A DNA stretch of 64,000 nucleotides, from positions 2,294,001 through 2,358,000 of the forward strand of contig NZ_CP160402.1 of the NCBI RefSeq assembly GCF_040730185.1, read 5' to 3'. Both the position numbers and the translations under genes were made by a program. The notes under the pieces were generated by a model that saw only the letters and a list, made by a program, of their open reading frames with translations, was not told the origin of the DNA and made no database searches. This DNA comes from Streptomyces sp. Je 1-332 (GTDB taxonomy: Bacteria; Actinomycetota; Actinomycetes; Streptomycetales; Streptomycetaceae). Position 1 is the first letter of the stretch; the number at the start of each line of letters is the position of its first letter. Shown piece after piece: positions 1-8,462 of the stretch.

Positions 1-549
1 GCACAGGGCGGCGAGCTCGGGCAGCACCTGCTCGGCACGGCCGAGGGCGAGCGCCGCGGCGAGAGCGGCGCGGCGGGCTTCGAGGCGGCGGGACTCCCAC
101 CGGGCCGCCTCCGACGTGCGGTCCGGCAGGTCGGCGAGCGCGGGGCCCTGCCAGAGGGCCAGCGCGTCGTCCAGGATCACCGCGGCCTTGGCGGCGTCGC
201 CGTCGGCGAGGGCGTTCGCCCCCTCAGTGGCGAGGCGGTCGAAGCGGTACAGGTCGATGTCGTCCGGCGCGGCGCACAGCTGGTAGCCGCCGTCGGTGGA
301 GGTGATCGCCCCGGCGCCGACGGCCCGGCGCAGGCGGCCCACCAGGGCCTGCAACGCGCCGGTCGCGTCGGCGGGCGGATCGCCGTGCCACACCTCGTCG
401 ACGAGCACGGGCGCCGGCACGGGCCGGGGTGCGCGCAGGGCGAGGATCGTCAGGAGAGCGCGCAGCCGTGCGCCGCCGACGGCGATGGGGGTGCCGTCGG
501 CGCGAAATGCCTGGGTGGTGCCGAGAATGCGGTAGCGCACGGGGTCCAT
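1..549 (-). CDS. AfsR/SARP-family transcriptional regulator (N-terminal part, runs off the window)
   Basis: The reading frame starts with ATG at 549 (MDPVRYRILG) and is still open at position 1, so only about 183 N-terminal residues are visible. Residues 1-90 look like an OmpR-type winged helix (RALLTILALRA, then VDEVWHGDPP and LQALVGRLRRAVG). From about residue 95 a bacterial transcriptional activator domain (BTAD) begins: YQLCAAPDDIDLYRF, then ALALWQGPALADLP. This order is the SARP signature. SARPs usually activate nearby biosynthetic genes, but no biosynthetic cluster is visible on this side, so the target is unknown. Larger AfsR-like proteins carry NB-ARC and TPR domains after the BTAD; the truncation prevents telling which type this is. 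Confidence 0.85.
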   Translation of the reverse strand, partial: MDPVRYRILGTTQAFRADGTPIAVGGARLRALLTILALRAPRPVPAPVLVDEVWHGDPPADATGALQALVGRLRRAVGAGAITSTDGGYQLCAAPDDIDLYRFDRLATEGANALADGDAAKAAVILDDALALWQGPALADLPDRTSEAARWESRRLEARRAALAAALALGRAEQVLPELAALC

Positions 550-767
550 TGTCTCCGGTCGAGGTGTGGGGTGGCGCGGGACGCTGCGCCGGGCTGTACG
601 CACCGCTTGGCACCTGTTTCGCCGAGTCTGCCCTCATATGCGGGACGGTCCGGATGTACTCGGTCCCACCCTCCCTGGAACTCCCCGCCCAGTGCGAGAC
701 GTTTTCGCGGTGGGCCGGGGTACGGTCCCGTACGACAACAGGCCGCCACCTCCAGGAGCCCCGCCCC

Positions 768-1571
768 ATGACCACCGCTCCCACCCGACGCAGCGACCGG
801 CGGATCAGCCCCGTCTTCCTCGGGATCGCCGCCGTCACCGCGGTCTCCGGCTGGGCCGCGTGGACGGGCTTCGCGGACAACACCGGGCTCGCGGTCTTCC
901 TCTTCGTCACGGCGGCCTGGATCGTCTCGCTCTGCCTGCACGAGTACGCGCACGCCCGCACCGCCCTGCACAGCGGCGACATCTCCATCGGCGCGAAGGG
1001 TTATCTGACCCTCAACCCGCTGAAGTACACGCACGCGCTCCTGAGCATCGTCCTTCCGGTGCTCTTCGTGATCATGGGCGGCATCGGCCTGCCCGGCGGC
1101 GCCGTCTTCATCGAGCGCGGCCGCATCAAGGGCAAGTGGAAGCACTCTCTGATCTCGGCCGCGGGGCCGCTCACGAACGTGGCCTTCGCGGTCGTCTGCA
1201 CCGCGCCCTTCTGGCTCGACGCGCTCTCCGGCGTCCCGGACACCTTCCGCTTCGCGCTCGCCTTCCTCGCCCTGCTCCAGGTGACGGCCGCGATCCTGAA
1301 CTCGCTGCCCATCCCGGGCCTGGACGGGTACGGCGTCATCGAGCCCTGGCTCTCGCACAAGATCCGCCGCCAGGTGGAGCCCTTCGCGCCGTTCGGCCTG
1401 CTCGCCGTCTTCGGCATCCTGTGGATTCCCGAGGTCAACGGCGCCTTCTTCGACGCGATCGACGCGATCTTGCGCGGACTCGGGGTCACTGATCTGGAGA
1501 CGTACTGCGGGCAGGACTTCTACCGCTTCTGGGACGGCGACCCGAGCCAGTACTGCACGCTCAGCCCGTAG
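768..1571 (+). CDS. Site-2-type (M50) membrane zinc metalloprotease
   Basis: A 267-residue integral membrane protein. The HExxH zinc motif reads LCLHEYAHARTALHSGD in the second predicted helix, and a later helix carries NSLPIPGLDGYG, the equivalent of the N-x-D-G third zinc ligand of M50 proteases. About five to six hydrophobic segments are visible. The ATG at 768 was chosen because the upstream in-frame extension is low-quality coding sequence and GGAG lies about ten bases before it. Such proteases cleave substrates inside or next to the membrane. Single-gene members in Streptomyces are common and mostly have no known substrate. Its stop overlaps the 3' end of the convergent small gene by 11 bases. 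Confidence 0.88.
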   Translation: MTTAPTRRSDRRISPVFLGIAAVTAVSGWAAWTGFADNTGLAVFLFVTAAWIVSLCLHEYAHARTALHSGDISIGAKGYLTLNPLKYTHALLSIVLPVLFVIMGGIGLPGGAVFIERGRIKGKWKHSLISAAGPLTNVAFAVVCTAPFWLDALSGVPDTFRFALAFLALLQVTAAILNSLPIPGLDGYGVIEPWLSHKIRRQVEPFAPFGLLAVFGILWIPEVNGAFFDAIDAILRGLGVTDLETYCGQDFYRFWDGDPSQYCTLSP

Positions 1572-1755
1572 CGGCGGTGCGCGCGGCGTCCCGCTCGGCC
1601 CTCGCGCGGCGCAGGTAGTACCACGCCATGTTCGAGGAGAGTCCGGCGAGCAGCACCCAGATGACGCCGATCCAGTAGCCCTGGACGAAGGAGACCACGG
1701 CCGCCACGACGGCGAGGACGCAGACCGCGAGGGCGTAGAGAGCGAGGCGGGGCAT
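1561..1755 (-). CDS. Small two-helix membrane protein, function unknown
   Basis: A 64-residue protein starting MPRLALYALAVC. The ATG at 1755 has AGGAG about nine bases upstream, so I prefer it to the in-frame GTG 90 bases earlier, which would add a hydrophilic Pro/Arg-rich leader. Two hydrophobic segments (about residues 3-24 and 28-48) are followed by a basic tail RRARAERDAAR. No enzymatic motif is visible. The gene converges on the M50 protease gene with an 11-base overlap of the 3' ends. It could be a membrane regulator, but nothing in the sequence shows this. Confidence 0.6.
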   Translation of the reverse strand: MPRLALYALAVCVLAVVAAVVSFVQGYWIGVIWVLLAGLSSNMAWYYLRRARAERDAARTAATG

Positions 1756-1848
1756 GGGGGTCGGCTCCTGTCGGGGTTCGGTCCGTGGGGTGCGGGACGG
1801 CGCGGCGAAACGGCGTCCCGAACCAGTGTCCCCCATGCCCGCCACGTC

Positions 1849-2553
1849 CTAGACGTCGGTCACGCGCAGCCCCGCGTGCGCCTTGTAGCGCCGGTTCACG
1901 GAGATCAGGTTGGCCACGAGCGACTCGACCTGGTGGGCGTTGCGAAGACGGCCCGCGAAGACGCCCCGCATGCCGGGGATCCGCGCGGCGAGCGCTTGGA
2001 CGAGGTCCGTGTCGGCGCGGACCTCGCCGAGGACCATCACGTCGGTGTCGATCTCCTCGACGGCCGCGTCCTGGAGCAGGACCGCCGACAGGTGGTGGAA
2101 GGCGGCCGTGACGCGGGAGTCCGGAAGGAGGGCGGCGGCCTGCTCGGCGGCGCTGCCCTCCTCGGGCTTCAGGGCGTACGCGCCCTTCTTGTCGAAGCCG
2201 AGCGGGTTCACGCAGTCGACGACGAGCTTGCCCCTCAGCTCCTCGCGCAGCGCCTCGAGCGTCTTGCCGTGCCCGTCCCACGGCACGGCGACGATCACGA
2301 TGTCGCTGCGCCGCGCGCACTCCGCGTTCTCGGCGCCCTCGACGCCGTGGCCGAGCTCGTCGGCGGCGGCCTGCGCACGCTCGGCCGCACGGGAGCCGAT
2401 GATCACCTTCTGGCCCGCGCGGGCAAGGCGGTAGGCGAGGCCGCGGCCCTGGTCACCGGTGCCGCCGAGCACGCCGACGACGAGCCCGGAGACGTCGGGC
2501 AGCTCCCAGGGGTCCTTGGCCGGGGGCTTCTGCGCATTGTCGTTAGAGGTCAT
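1849..2553 (-). CDS. npdG: F420H2:NADP+ oxidoreductase (NADPH-dependent F420 reductase)
   Basis: A 234-residue cytosolic Rossmann enzyme that moves hydride between coenzyme F420 and NADP(H). The N-terminal dinucleotide motif is VVGVLGGTGDQGRGLAYRLA, followed by IIGSRAAERA (NADP 2'-phosphate pocket), DIVIVAVPWDGH and VVDCVNPLGFD. These match the Fno/NpdG family, and the length is normal. ATG at 2553 is preferred over GTG at 2571 because it removes only a short non-conserved leader and has AAGG about eight bases upstream. Actinobacteria use F420H2 in secondary metabolism and redox defence. No F420 biosynthesis gene lies nearby. Confidence 0.88.
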   Translation of the reverse strand: MTSNDNAQKPPAKDPWELPDVSGLVVGVLGGTGDQGRGLAYRLARAGQKVIIGSRAAERAQAAADELGHGVEGAENAECARRSDIVIVAVPWDGHGKTLEALREELRGKLVVDCVNPLGFDKKGAYALKPEEGSAAEQAAALLPDSRVTAAFHHLSAVLLQDAAVEEIDTDVMVLGEVRADTDLVQALAARIPGMRGVFAGRLRNAHQVESLVANLISVNRRYKAHAGLRVTDV

Positions 2554-2590
2554 GCCGCCGACCTTACTCACCGGTTCACCGCCGCCACCG

Positions 2591-3667
2591 TCAGACCAGC
2601 GCGGCCACCGGAATCCGCCGGAAGGTGATGGTCTCGTACGCGCTGAAGTCTCCCGTCTCGTAGAGGAGTCCGACGGTCTCGTCGTCGACGCGCACGAGGT
2701 CGGAGTAGGCGGCGGGCAGTCCGTCCACGGTGTACGCGTCCTGCCACGTGGTGCCCGCGTCGCGGCTGCGGCGCACCGTCATCAGGGCCCGGAAGCCGGG
2801 GTCGGCGGGCCCGGAGAACAGCAGCACGTCGGGCGTACGCAGATGCAGCACGCTGCATTCGACGACCGGGCCGACGAGCCCCGCCTGCGGCCGGAAGGGC
2901 TTGACCAGGCTCTGGCCGCCGTCGAGAGAGTGGGCGTCGGCGCGGGTGCCGGGGGACGGGGAGTCGTTGCGGGTGTTGAAGTAGAGCCGCCCGTCGGGGA
3001 GTTCGGCGGCGGTGGTCTCGTTCACGTTCACGTAGCCGTCGGTGTTGTCGTCGACGTAACCGATGCGCCAGGTCTGGCCGAGGTCGTCGCTGAGCAGGCT
3101 GTGGCCGCCGTTGTACTTGCCCTCGGTGCCGTTGTCGGTGCCGGTGGGCGGCAGGGAGTGGTTGGCGGGCACGACGATCCGGCCGTCGCCTGTCTGCAGG
3201 GCGTGCCCGGGGGTGGTGGCGTACCACCGCCAACTCGCCTTCTTCACCTGCCCGGTGATCTCGCTCCCGGCGGACCAGGTCAGCCCGTCGTCGTCGCTGT
3301 GCCGCACCCAGATCCGCCGCCCGTTCGCGGCGGACACCTTGCCGCGGCGGATGGCGTCCTCGGTCGCGGCGGCGGCGTTGCGGACATGGACGAGGAGGAT
3401 CCGGCCGGTGGTGAGGACGACGGGGGCGGGGTTGCCCGCGAGGTCGGCGCCGTTCTGGACGACGACCTGGAGCGGCCCCCAGGTGCGGCCGCCGTCACTG
3501 GAACGCTTCAGCACCACGTCGATGTTGCCGAAGTCCTCCTGCGAGCCGACCCTCCCCTCACAGAAGGCGAGCAGCGAGCCGGAGTTGGTACGCACGACGG
3601 CGGGGATACGGAAGCTCGCGTAGCCCTCACGACCGGCGCGGAAGGGAACAGACGTCTCATCAGTCAT
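2591..3667 (-). CDS. Exo-alpha-sialidase (GH33-type six-bladed propeller)
   Basis: A 358-residue protein. It has the FRIP motif at residues 19-22, whose Arg belongs to the sialic-acid arginine triad, and four Asp boxes (SSDGGRTW, SDDDGLTW, SDDLGQTW, SRDAGTTW) spaced along the chain. This combination defines bacterial sialidases. The C-terminal DLVRVDDETVGLLYETGDFS contains the usual Tyr/Glu region. There is no signal peptide and no carbohydrate-binding module, so it is predicted to be cytoplasmic or exported by another route. That is unusual for a sialidase meant to act on host or environmental glycans. It could act on sialic-acid-like sugars such as KDN, which cannot be decided from sequence. 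Confidence 0.85.
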   Translation of the reverse strand: MTDETSVPFRAGREGYASFRIPAVVRTNSGSLLAFCEGRVGSQEDFGNIDVVLKRSSDGGRTWGPLQVVVQNGADLAGNPAPVVLTTGRILLVHVRNAAAATEDAIRRGKVSAANGRRIWVRHSDDDGLTWSAGSEITGQVKKASWRWYATTPGHALQTGDGRIVVPANHSLPPTGTDNGTEGKYNGGHSLLSDDLGQTWRIGYVDDNTDGYVNVNETTAAELPDGRLYFNTRNDSPSPGTRADAHSLDGGQSLVKPFRPQAGLVGPVVECSVLHLRTPDVLLFSGPADPGFRALMTVRRSRDAGTTWQDAYTVDGLPAAYSDLVRVDDETVGLLYETGDFSAYETITFRRIPVAALV

Positions 3668-3746
3668 CCCCGGTCAGTCCCCACCCCGGACGAATTCCCG
3701 GTGAACTCCGCCTGACGAGTCGTTCGTTGAGGCAGGATGCGACCCC

Positions 3747-4361
3747 ATGGACGCCGTACGGGTAGCGCTGCTGCGCGAGGTACTCGCGGGAACCGAGTGG
3801 GTGGGCGCGACGCGCCGCTTCGCGGGAACGCTGCGTTCCTCCGTCGTGCCGCACGGCGGGGGCCTCCTCCTGGTGGGCACACGGGAGTACGAGCCGTGGC
3901 ATCTGGCGGCGCATCTCGTGGACGAGGCGGCATGGTCCGGGACGCCGGAACTGACGCCGACACTCGTACGCCACCGGGTGCGGGAGGGTGATCCCGCGCA
4001 CCTGTCGACCGGGCTCGGCCGGATCGAGGCGGCGCGGCGCGGTGAGACGCTGCTCGTGGTGGCGCCGGACACGCCGGCGGCCCCGCCGGGCGCGGACCTC
4101 CTCGAGCGGGTGCACGACGCGCGGGCCGCGGGTGCGACGGTGCTGTCCCTGGGTTCGGGGCACGGCGACCTGCGGTCCATGGCGCACGAGGCCCTGCCCG
4201 TGCCGGAGTCACCCGACCTCGACCTGGACATGGTCCAGCACCTGGTGAGCGCGGCGGCCGGCGAGAACTCGCTCCCCGCGGCGCGGGGCCGGCGCCGCCT
4301 GCGCGACCGCCTCTCCCGCCTGGCCGACCAGCTGACGTCGCCGCCACCGGCGCGGTGGTAG
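3747..4361 (+). CDS. Conserved hypothetical protein with SIS-like segment
   Basis: A 204-residue protein starting MDAVRVALLREVLAG. The middle (ERVHDARAAGATVLSLGSGHGDLRSMAHEALPVP) resembles the second half of a phosphosugar-isomerase (SIS) fold, where an AR-x-x-G-A helix precedes a beta strand and a Ser-rich turn. The first half lacks the usual GxGxS start of a SIS domain, so the link is weak. The C-terminal 45 residues are basic (RGRRRLRDRLSRLADQL). No signal peptide or membrane segment is visible. It diverges from the sialidase gene across an 80-base gap, but no functional link is evident. Confidence 0.65.
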   Translation: MDAVRVALLREVLAGTEWVGATRRFAGTLRSSVVPHGGGLLLVGTREYEPWHLAAHLVDEAAWSGTPELTPTLVRHRVREGDPAHLSTGLGRIEAARRGETLLVVAPDTPAAPPGADLLERVHDARAAGATVLSLGSGHGDLRSMAHEALPVPESPDLDLDMVQHLVSAAAGENSLPAARGRRRLRDRLSRLADQLTSPPPARW

Positions 4362-4433
4362 GGAACGCGGCCGCTCACGGCGGCGGATAATTCGGTTGCC
4401 GCGGTTCATGAACAGCACTGACCATGGCTTTTC

Positions 4434-5699
4434 GTGTCCATCTCCTCGATATTGCCCGACCTCTCCCCCTGGCGCTCCACGCGTGACTTCCGGCTGCTCT
4501 GGGTCCAGGGGCTCGTCACGACCTTCGGCAGCTTCATGGCCCTGGTCGCGCTGCCGTTGCAGATCAAGGACCTGACCGACTCCCCGCTCGCTGTCGGTGC
4601 GATGGGCGCGGTCGAGCTGGTGCCGCTGATCGTCTTCGGGCTGTACGGAGGTGCGCTGGCCGACGCGGTCGACCGGCGCCGGGTGATTCTCCTGACGGAG
4701 GCCGGGCTCGGCCTGCTGGCGGCGGTGCTCCTGGTGAACGCGCTGCTTCCGGAGCCGCTGCTGTGGCCGCTGTACGTGGTGGCGGCGGGCGTCTCGGCGC
4801 TCGCGGGGCTGCAACGTCCGGCGCTGGACTCCCTGATGGCCCGCATCGTGCCGCACGACCAGCTCACCGCGGCCGCCGCGCTCAACTCGCTGCGCTGGAA
4901 CGTCGGCGCGATCGCGGCCCCCGCCCTCGCGGGCCTGGTCGTCGCCTACGCCGGGCACGCACCCGCGTACGCGGTGACGGTGGTCTCGTTCGCCGCCTCC
5001 GTGGCCCTGTGCGTCCGCCTCGCGCCCGCGCCTCCCGCACACGACGCGCAGAAGCCGTCCCTGCGGGGCCTCGCGGAGGGCGCGCGGTACGCGTGGTCGC
5101 GGCCGGTGCTGCTCGGCACGTACGCGATCGACATGGCGGCGATGTTCTTCGCCTTCCCGAACACGATCTTCCCGTTCCTCGCGGAGGATCTCGACGCGGA
5201 GTGGTCGCTGGGCCTGATGTACGCGGCCGGGGCGGTCGGCTCGCTGCTGCTCAGCCTGACCAGCGGGTGGACGTCACGGGTGCGGCGGCACGGGCTGCTC
5301 GTCGTGTGCGGGGCGGCGGGATGGGGGCTCGCGATCACGGCGGCCGGGTGGTTCGGCAACGTCTGGCTGGTCCTCGTGTGCCTGGCCCTGGCCGGTGCGG
5401 GCGACATGCTCAGCGGCCTCGGCCGCTCCACCATCTGGAACCAGACGATCCCGGACGAGCTGCGGGGCAGGCTCGCCGGCATCGAAGTGCTCTCCTACAG
5501 CGTCGGCCCGCAGCTGGGCCAGGTCCGCGCGGGGGCGGCCGCAGGCTGGACGGGCACCCGCAGCGCCATCTGGTCGGGCGGGCTCGCCTGCGTGGCCTCG
5601 GTCGCGGCCCTGACGGCGGTGCTGCCGAAGCTGCTCACCTACGACGCGAGCACGGACGAGGACGCGGTCCGGCGCCGGGAGGTGTCCGCCACCCGGTAG
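4434..5699 (+). CDS. MFS transporter, EntS/macrolide-efflux-like
   Basis: A 421-residue membrane protein with about 12 hydrophobic segments. The N-terminus reads [36 protein letters not shown]. The cytoplasmic loop between helices 2 and 3 is [20 protein letters not shown], the MFS motif A form G-x-L-A-D-x-x-D-R-R-x. This arrangement is typical of the enterobactin exporter/macrolide efflux branch (EntS, MefA-like). The only good start is GTG at 4434; no strong Shine-Dalgarno sequence precedes it and nearby ATGs are out of frame. Substrate unknown. The haem locus a few kb downstream makes siderophore export conceivable, but distance and orientation give no real support. Confidence 0.85.
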   Translation: MSISSILPDLSPWRSTRDFRLLWVQGLVTTFGSFMALVALPLQIKDLTDSPLAVGAMGAVELVPLIVFGLYGGALADAVDRRRVILLTEAGLGLLAAVLLVNALLPEPLLWPLYVVAAGVSALAGLQRPALDSLMARIVPHDQLTAAAALNSLRWNVGAIAAPALAGLVVAYAGHAPAYAVTVVSFAASVALCVRLAPAPPAHDAQKPSLRGLAEGARYAWSRPVLLGTYAIDMAAMFFAFPNTIFPFLAEDLDAEWSLGLMYAAGAVGSLLLSLTSGWTSRVRRHGLLVVCGAAGWGLAITAAGWFGNVWLVLVCLALAGAGDMLSGLGRSTIWNQTIPDELRGRLAGIEVLSYSVGPQLGQVRAGAAAGWTGTRSAIWSGGLACVASVAALTAVLPKLLTYDASTDEDAVRRREVSATR

Positions 5700-5721
5700 C
5701 CGGCTGCGCCCCGGCGGCGGA

Positions 5722-5943
5722 TCAGGCGCTGCCGGGGTCCTTGTCGTGCCACTTCGGGTCGGTCTCCCACTCCAGGTTCCGGTCGGCGGCGGTCTGCATC
5801 GCCCGCTGGGCCTCCTCGCGGGAGGCGTACGGCCCGAAGCGGTCCTTGCCCGGACAGTCGGGACCCTCCTCGACCTTCTTGTGCTCCAGGCAGTAGAACC
5901 ACTCGCCCGGTTTACCGACGGTCCGCTTCTTGAACAGTGCCAT
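5722..5943 (-). CDS. Small conserved protein, SPOR-like sequence, function unknown
   Basis: A 73-residue protein starting [24 protein letters not shown] at 5943 has GGAG about nine bases upstream and is preferred over an in-frame ATG 27 bases earlier. It has two cysteines ([17 protein letters not shown]), and the pattern [16 protein letters not shown] is the G-P-[YF]-x-[ST]-x-x-x-A motif seen in SPOR-like repeats. Immediately beyond its 5' end and transcribed the other way is map. No function can be assigned; it is probably cytosolic. Confidence 0.65.
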   Translation of the reverse strand: MALFKKRTVGKPGEWFYCLEHKKVEEGPDCPGKDRFGPYASREEAQRAMQTAADRNLEWETDPKWHDKDPGSA

Positions 5944-5990
5944 GTGATCTGCTCCTCTCTCTCCAGCCATGCTGCCCCGAGACCGCTGGT

Positions 5991-5996
5991 TAGACT
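5991..5996 (+). promoter_or_regulatory. Candidate -10 element for a leaderless map transcript
   Basis: TAGACT ends seven bases before the map ATG at 6004, with no ribosome-binding sequence in between. TANNNT at this distance is the usual sign of leaderless transcription in actinobacteria. No good -35 hexamer is visible 17-18 bases upstream. Confidence 0.5.
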
Positions 5997-6003
5997 CGCT
6001 TGC

Positions 6004-6861
6004 ATGTCTGGCCAGTCACTGCTCGTACCAGGGGAGCTCTCTCCCATCCGCCCCGTTCCGGGAAACATCAGGCGCCCGGAGTACGTGGGGAAACCCGCGC
6101 CCACTCCGTACACGGGGCCCGAGGTGCAGACCCCCGAGACCATCGAGCTGATGCGCACCGCCGGCCGCATCGCCGCCCGCGCGATGGCCGAGGCGGCCAA
6201 GCACATCGCGCCCGGGGTGACCACCGATGAGCTGGACCGCGTCGCGCACGCGTACATGTGCGACCACGGCGCCTACCCCTCCACGCTCGGCTACCGCGGC
6301 TTCAAGAAGTCGCTGTGCACCTCCGTCAACGAGGTCATCTGCCACGGCATCCCGGACTCCACCGTCCTGAACGACGGCGACATCATCAACCTCGACGTGA
6401 CCGCGTACATCGGCGGGGTGCACGGCGACAACAACGCCACGTACCTGGTCGGGGACGTCGACGAGGAGTCGACGCTCCTCGTGGAGCGGACCCGCGAGTC
6501 ACTCGCGCGGGCCATCAAGGCGGTCAAGCCCGGCCGCCAGATCAACATCATCGGCCGCGTCATCGAGTCGTACGCCAAGCGCTTCGGCTACGGCGTCGTC
6601 CGCGACTTCACCGGCCACGGCATCAACACGTCCTTCCACTCCGGCCTGATCGTCCCGCACTACGACAGCCCGCACGCCACGACGGTGATCCAGCCCGGCA
6701 TGACGTTCACCATCGAGCCGATGCTGACGCTCGGCACGCATGAGTACGACATGTGGGAGGACGGCTGGACCGTGGTGACGAAGGACCGCAAGCGGACCGC
6801 GCAGTTCGAGCACACGCTCGTGGTGACGGACAGCGGGGCGGAGATCCTTACGCTTCCCTGA
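6004..6861 (+). CDS. map: Methionine aminopeptidase, type I
   Basis: A 285-residue cytosolic metalloprotease that removes the initiator methionine from nascent proteins. All five metal ligands are visible: the two Asp of [16 protein letters not shown], His in [11 protein letters not shown], Glu in FTIEPML and Glu in QFEHTLVV. The N-terminal 40-residue extension ([15 protein letters not shown]) is the proline-rich ribosome-binding linker of the actinobacterial MetAP1c type, which lacks the zinc finger. The ATG at 6004 is preferred because TAGACT lies seven bases upstream, implying a leaderless mRNA. Streptomyces usually have more than one map copy, and this gene does not sit in a ribosomal-protein operon, so it may be a second copy. 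Confidence 0.95.
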   Translation: MSGQSLLVPGELSPIRPVPGNIRRPEYVGKPAPTPYTGPEVQTPETIELMRTAGRIAARAMAEAAKHIAPGVTTDELDRVAHAYMCDHGAYPSTLGYRGFKKSLCTSVNEVICHGIPDSTVLNDGDIINLDVTAYIGGVHGDNNATYLVGDVDEESTLLVERTRESLARAIKAVKPGRQINIIGRVIESYAKRFGYGVVRDFTGHGINTSFHSGLIVPHYDSPHATTVIQPGMTFTIEPMLTLGTHEYDMWEDGWTVVTKDRKRTAQFEHTLVVTDSGAEILTLP

Positions 6862-6911
6862 GCTCCGAGCGGGTAGCTTTTTTACCGACAGGACGTCGGG
6901 AACCAGTTGAC

Positions 6912-6930
6912 TTAGGTAAGCCTAACTTGG
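6912..6930 (+). promoter_or_regulatory. Iron box (DmdR1/IdeR-type operator) upstream of haem oxygenase
   Basis: TTAGGTAAGCCTAAC is the core of the 19-bp palindromic iron-box consensus of actinobacterial DtxR-family repressors; the right end is degenerate. It lies about 70 bases upstream of the haem oxygenase start, where bound repressor would block transcription when iron is plentiful. The match to the consensus was made by eye. Confidence 0.8.
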
Positions 6931-7000
6931 ATGATCGGTAGCGGTCGACTGGTTCCCGCCTTTCTTCGGCTTCGGCTCTCTCCCGCTTCGGAGGTCCCTC

Positions 7001-7657
7001 ATGGATCCGTTCTCCACGGTCATCCGCACCGCGTCGCACGAGCAGCACACGGAGGCGGAGACCTCGACGTTCATGAGCGACCTGCTCGGCGGCAGGCTCG
7101 GCGTGGACGCGTACGCGCGCTACACGGAACAGCTGTGGTTCGTGTACCGCGCCCTGGAGGACGGCGCCGGGGCGCTGGCGAACGACCCGGTCGCGGGGCC
7201 GTTCATACAGCCCGAGCTGCTGCGCGTCGCGGAACTGGAGCGGGACCTCGCGCACCTGCGGGGCGCGGGCTGGAAGACGTCCGCCACTCCCCTGCCCGCC
7301 ACGGCGGCGTACGCGGCGCGGGTCGCGGAGTGCGCCCAGGAGTGGCCCGGCGGTTACGTCGCCCACCACTACACCCGCTACCTCGGCGATCTCTCCGGCG
7401 GCCAGATCATCCGCGGCAAGGCGGAACAGACGTGGGGCTTCGCCCGGAAGGGCGACGGCGTCCGCTTCTACGTCTTCGAGAACATCGCCAACCCTGCTGC
7501 GTTCAAGCGGGGGTATCGGGAGCTGCTTGACGGATTGGGGGAAGTGGTCCCCGACGAGCTTGAGCGGCAGCGGATCGTGGACGAGTGCAAGCGCGCTTTC
7601 GCTTTGAATACGGGGGTGTTCCGCGAGCTGGGGGATGAGTTCCCGCTGTCTGCGTGA
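7001..7657 (+). CDS. hmuO: Biliverdin-producing haem oxygenase
   Basis: A 218-residue cytosolic enzyme that opens haem to biliverdin, CO and Fe2+, releasing iron from imported haem. The proximal His lies in IRTASHEQHTEAE (His13 or His16; the family pattern favours His16). The distal-helix signature HHYTRYLGDLSGGQ is intact, with the Gly-rich segment that lies over the haem. Length matches HmuO of Corynebacterium. The start at 7001 has GGAGG at 6990-6994, six bases upstream. The iron box at 6912 and the HtaA/HmuTUV genes downstream place it in an iron-from-haem pathway. It is the only gene on this transcript; a hairpin follows the stop codon. Confidence 0.94.
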   Translation: MDPFSTVIRTASHEQHTEAETSTFMSDLLGGRLGVDAYARYTEQLWFVYRALEDGAGALANDPVAGPFIQPELLRVAELERDLAHLRGAGWKTSATPLPATAAYAARVAECAQEWPGGYVAHHYTRYLGDLSGGQIIRGKAEQTWGFARKGDGVRFYVFENIANPAAFKRGYRELLDGLGEVVPDELERQRIVDECKRAFALNTGVFRELGDEFPLSA

Positions 7658-7669
7658 GGGCAGAAGATT

Positions 7670-7715
7670 CAGCCCCTCCGGCGTTTGAGGAGCGGGGTCT
7701 GGGGCGGAGCCCCAG
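7670..7715 (+). repeat. Dispersed Streptomyces repeat with terminator-like hairpin
   Basis: CAGCCCCTCCGGCGTTTGAGG (7670-7690) matches 19 of 21 bases of a sequence at 14628-14648. It is followed by a perfect hairpin at 7699-7715, CTGGGGC with loop GGA and GCCCCAG, with a run of T after it. This unit recurs between genes in many Streptomyces genomes and here probably also ends the hmuO transcript. Confidence 0.7.
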
Positions 7716-7760
7716 TTTCGGGAAGGGGCGGGATTGGGGAAGGCCCCGCAGGGACAGACC

Positions 7761-8420
7761 TCAGCCCCCACCCAACCGCACCCGACCCCCCACCTCGATC
7801 AACCCGCCCGGCGCCGGCGCCGTAAGGATCTGCGAGCCACGCCCCTGCGTGATGTTGAGCGCCCGGCCAAGACGCCCCGTCAGGAGAAGGGCCGCCGCCC
7901 CCGTGGCCTCGTCCTCCCGGATGCCGTCGTCCCGCCCGGGGAAGGCCCGCGCCCGCACCCTCCCCGCCGCCTCGTCCTCCCACGCCCAGGCGTAGATCCA
8001 CTCCCCCGACGGGGGCACCTCTAGGGCGTCCACCTCGGCCGGGGTTCCGTACGAGCGAAGGACGCGCCCCGGCGCCCACTCGGCCCGCGCCGCGATCCAG
8101 CTGAACTCCCCGTCCTGGCGGGCCCCCACGACCCCGGCGGGGGTGACCAGCTCAGGGACGTCCAGGAGCCAGGACGCCCCCACGCAGGGGTGCCCGGCGA
8201 AGGGCAGCCGCAGGGTGGGGGTGTAGATGTCGATGAACCCGCGCTCGGGGTCATCGACGAACACCGTCTCGCTGAAGCCGAGCTTCGCCGCGACCTCCTG
8301 CCGCTCACCGCGCCCGGGAACGCGGGCCCCGTCACGCACGACACCCAGCTCATTGCCGTGCCGACCGTCGGGCCCGCAGAACACCCGGAGTACATCGAGA
8401 CCGTCAGGCAGTTGCGTCAT
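7761..8420 (-). CDS. PhzF-family isomerase-like protein
   Basis: A 219-residue protein starting MTQLPDGLDVLRVFCGPDG. PhzF landmarks are present: GRHGNELGVV (the N-P-x-G-x-V region, altered), LGFSETVFVDD with the catalytic Glu, LPFAGHPCVGASWLL (the G-H-P/A-T motif) and REDEATGAAALLLTGRLG (the D-P-A-T-G-S-A motif). PhzF enzymes fold as two similar halves and catalyse proton-shift isomerisations. It is shorter than typical members (about 260-300 residues), with the loss between the two motifs. ATG at 8420 is chosen over TTG at 8432. The substrate is unknown and there is no phenazine cluster nearby. A second PhzF is encoded at 27030. Confidence 0.82.
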   Translation of the reverse strand: MTQLPDGLDVLRVFCGPDGRHGNELGVVRDGARVPGRGERQEVAAKLGFSETVFVDDPERGFIDIYTPTLRLPFAGHPCVGASWLLDVPELVTPAGVVGARQDGEFSWIAARAEWAPGRVLRSYGTPAEVDALEVPPSGEWIYAWAWEDEAAGRVRARAFPGRDDGIREDEATGAAALLLTGRLGRALNITQGRGSQILTAPAPGGLIEVGGRVRLGGG

Positions 8421-8462
8421 CCCGGCATTCAAGCATCCCGGGCTCCGCGCCTCCCAGATATT

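Noticed and set aside
429..767. In-frame upstream extension of the M50 protease and overlapping long frames on both strands
   Set aside because: G/C-rich shadow frames inside and upstream of real genes; the ATG at 768 with its ribosome site gives the normal family N-terminus.
6848..7771. 307-codon minus-strand frame covering haem oxygenase
   Set aside because: Antisense shadow; the haem oxygenase frame has catalytic motifs, an iron box and a ribosome site.
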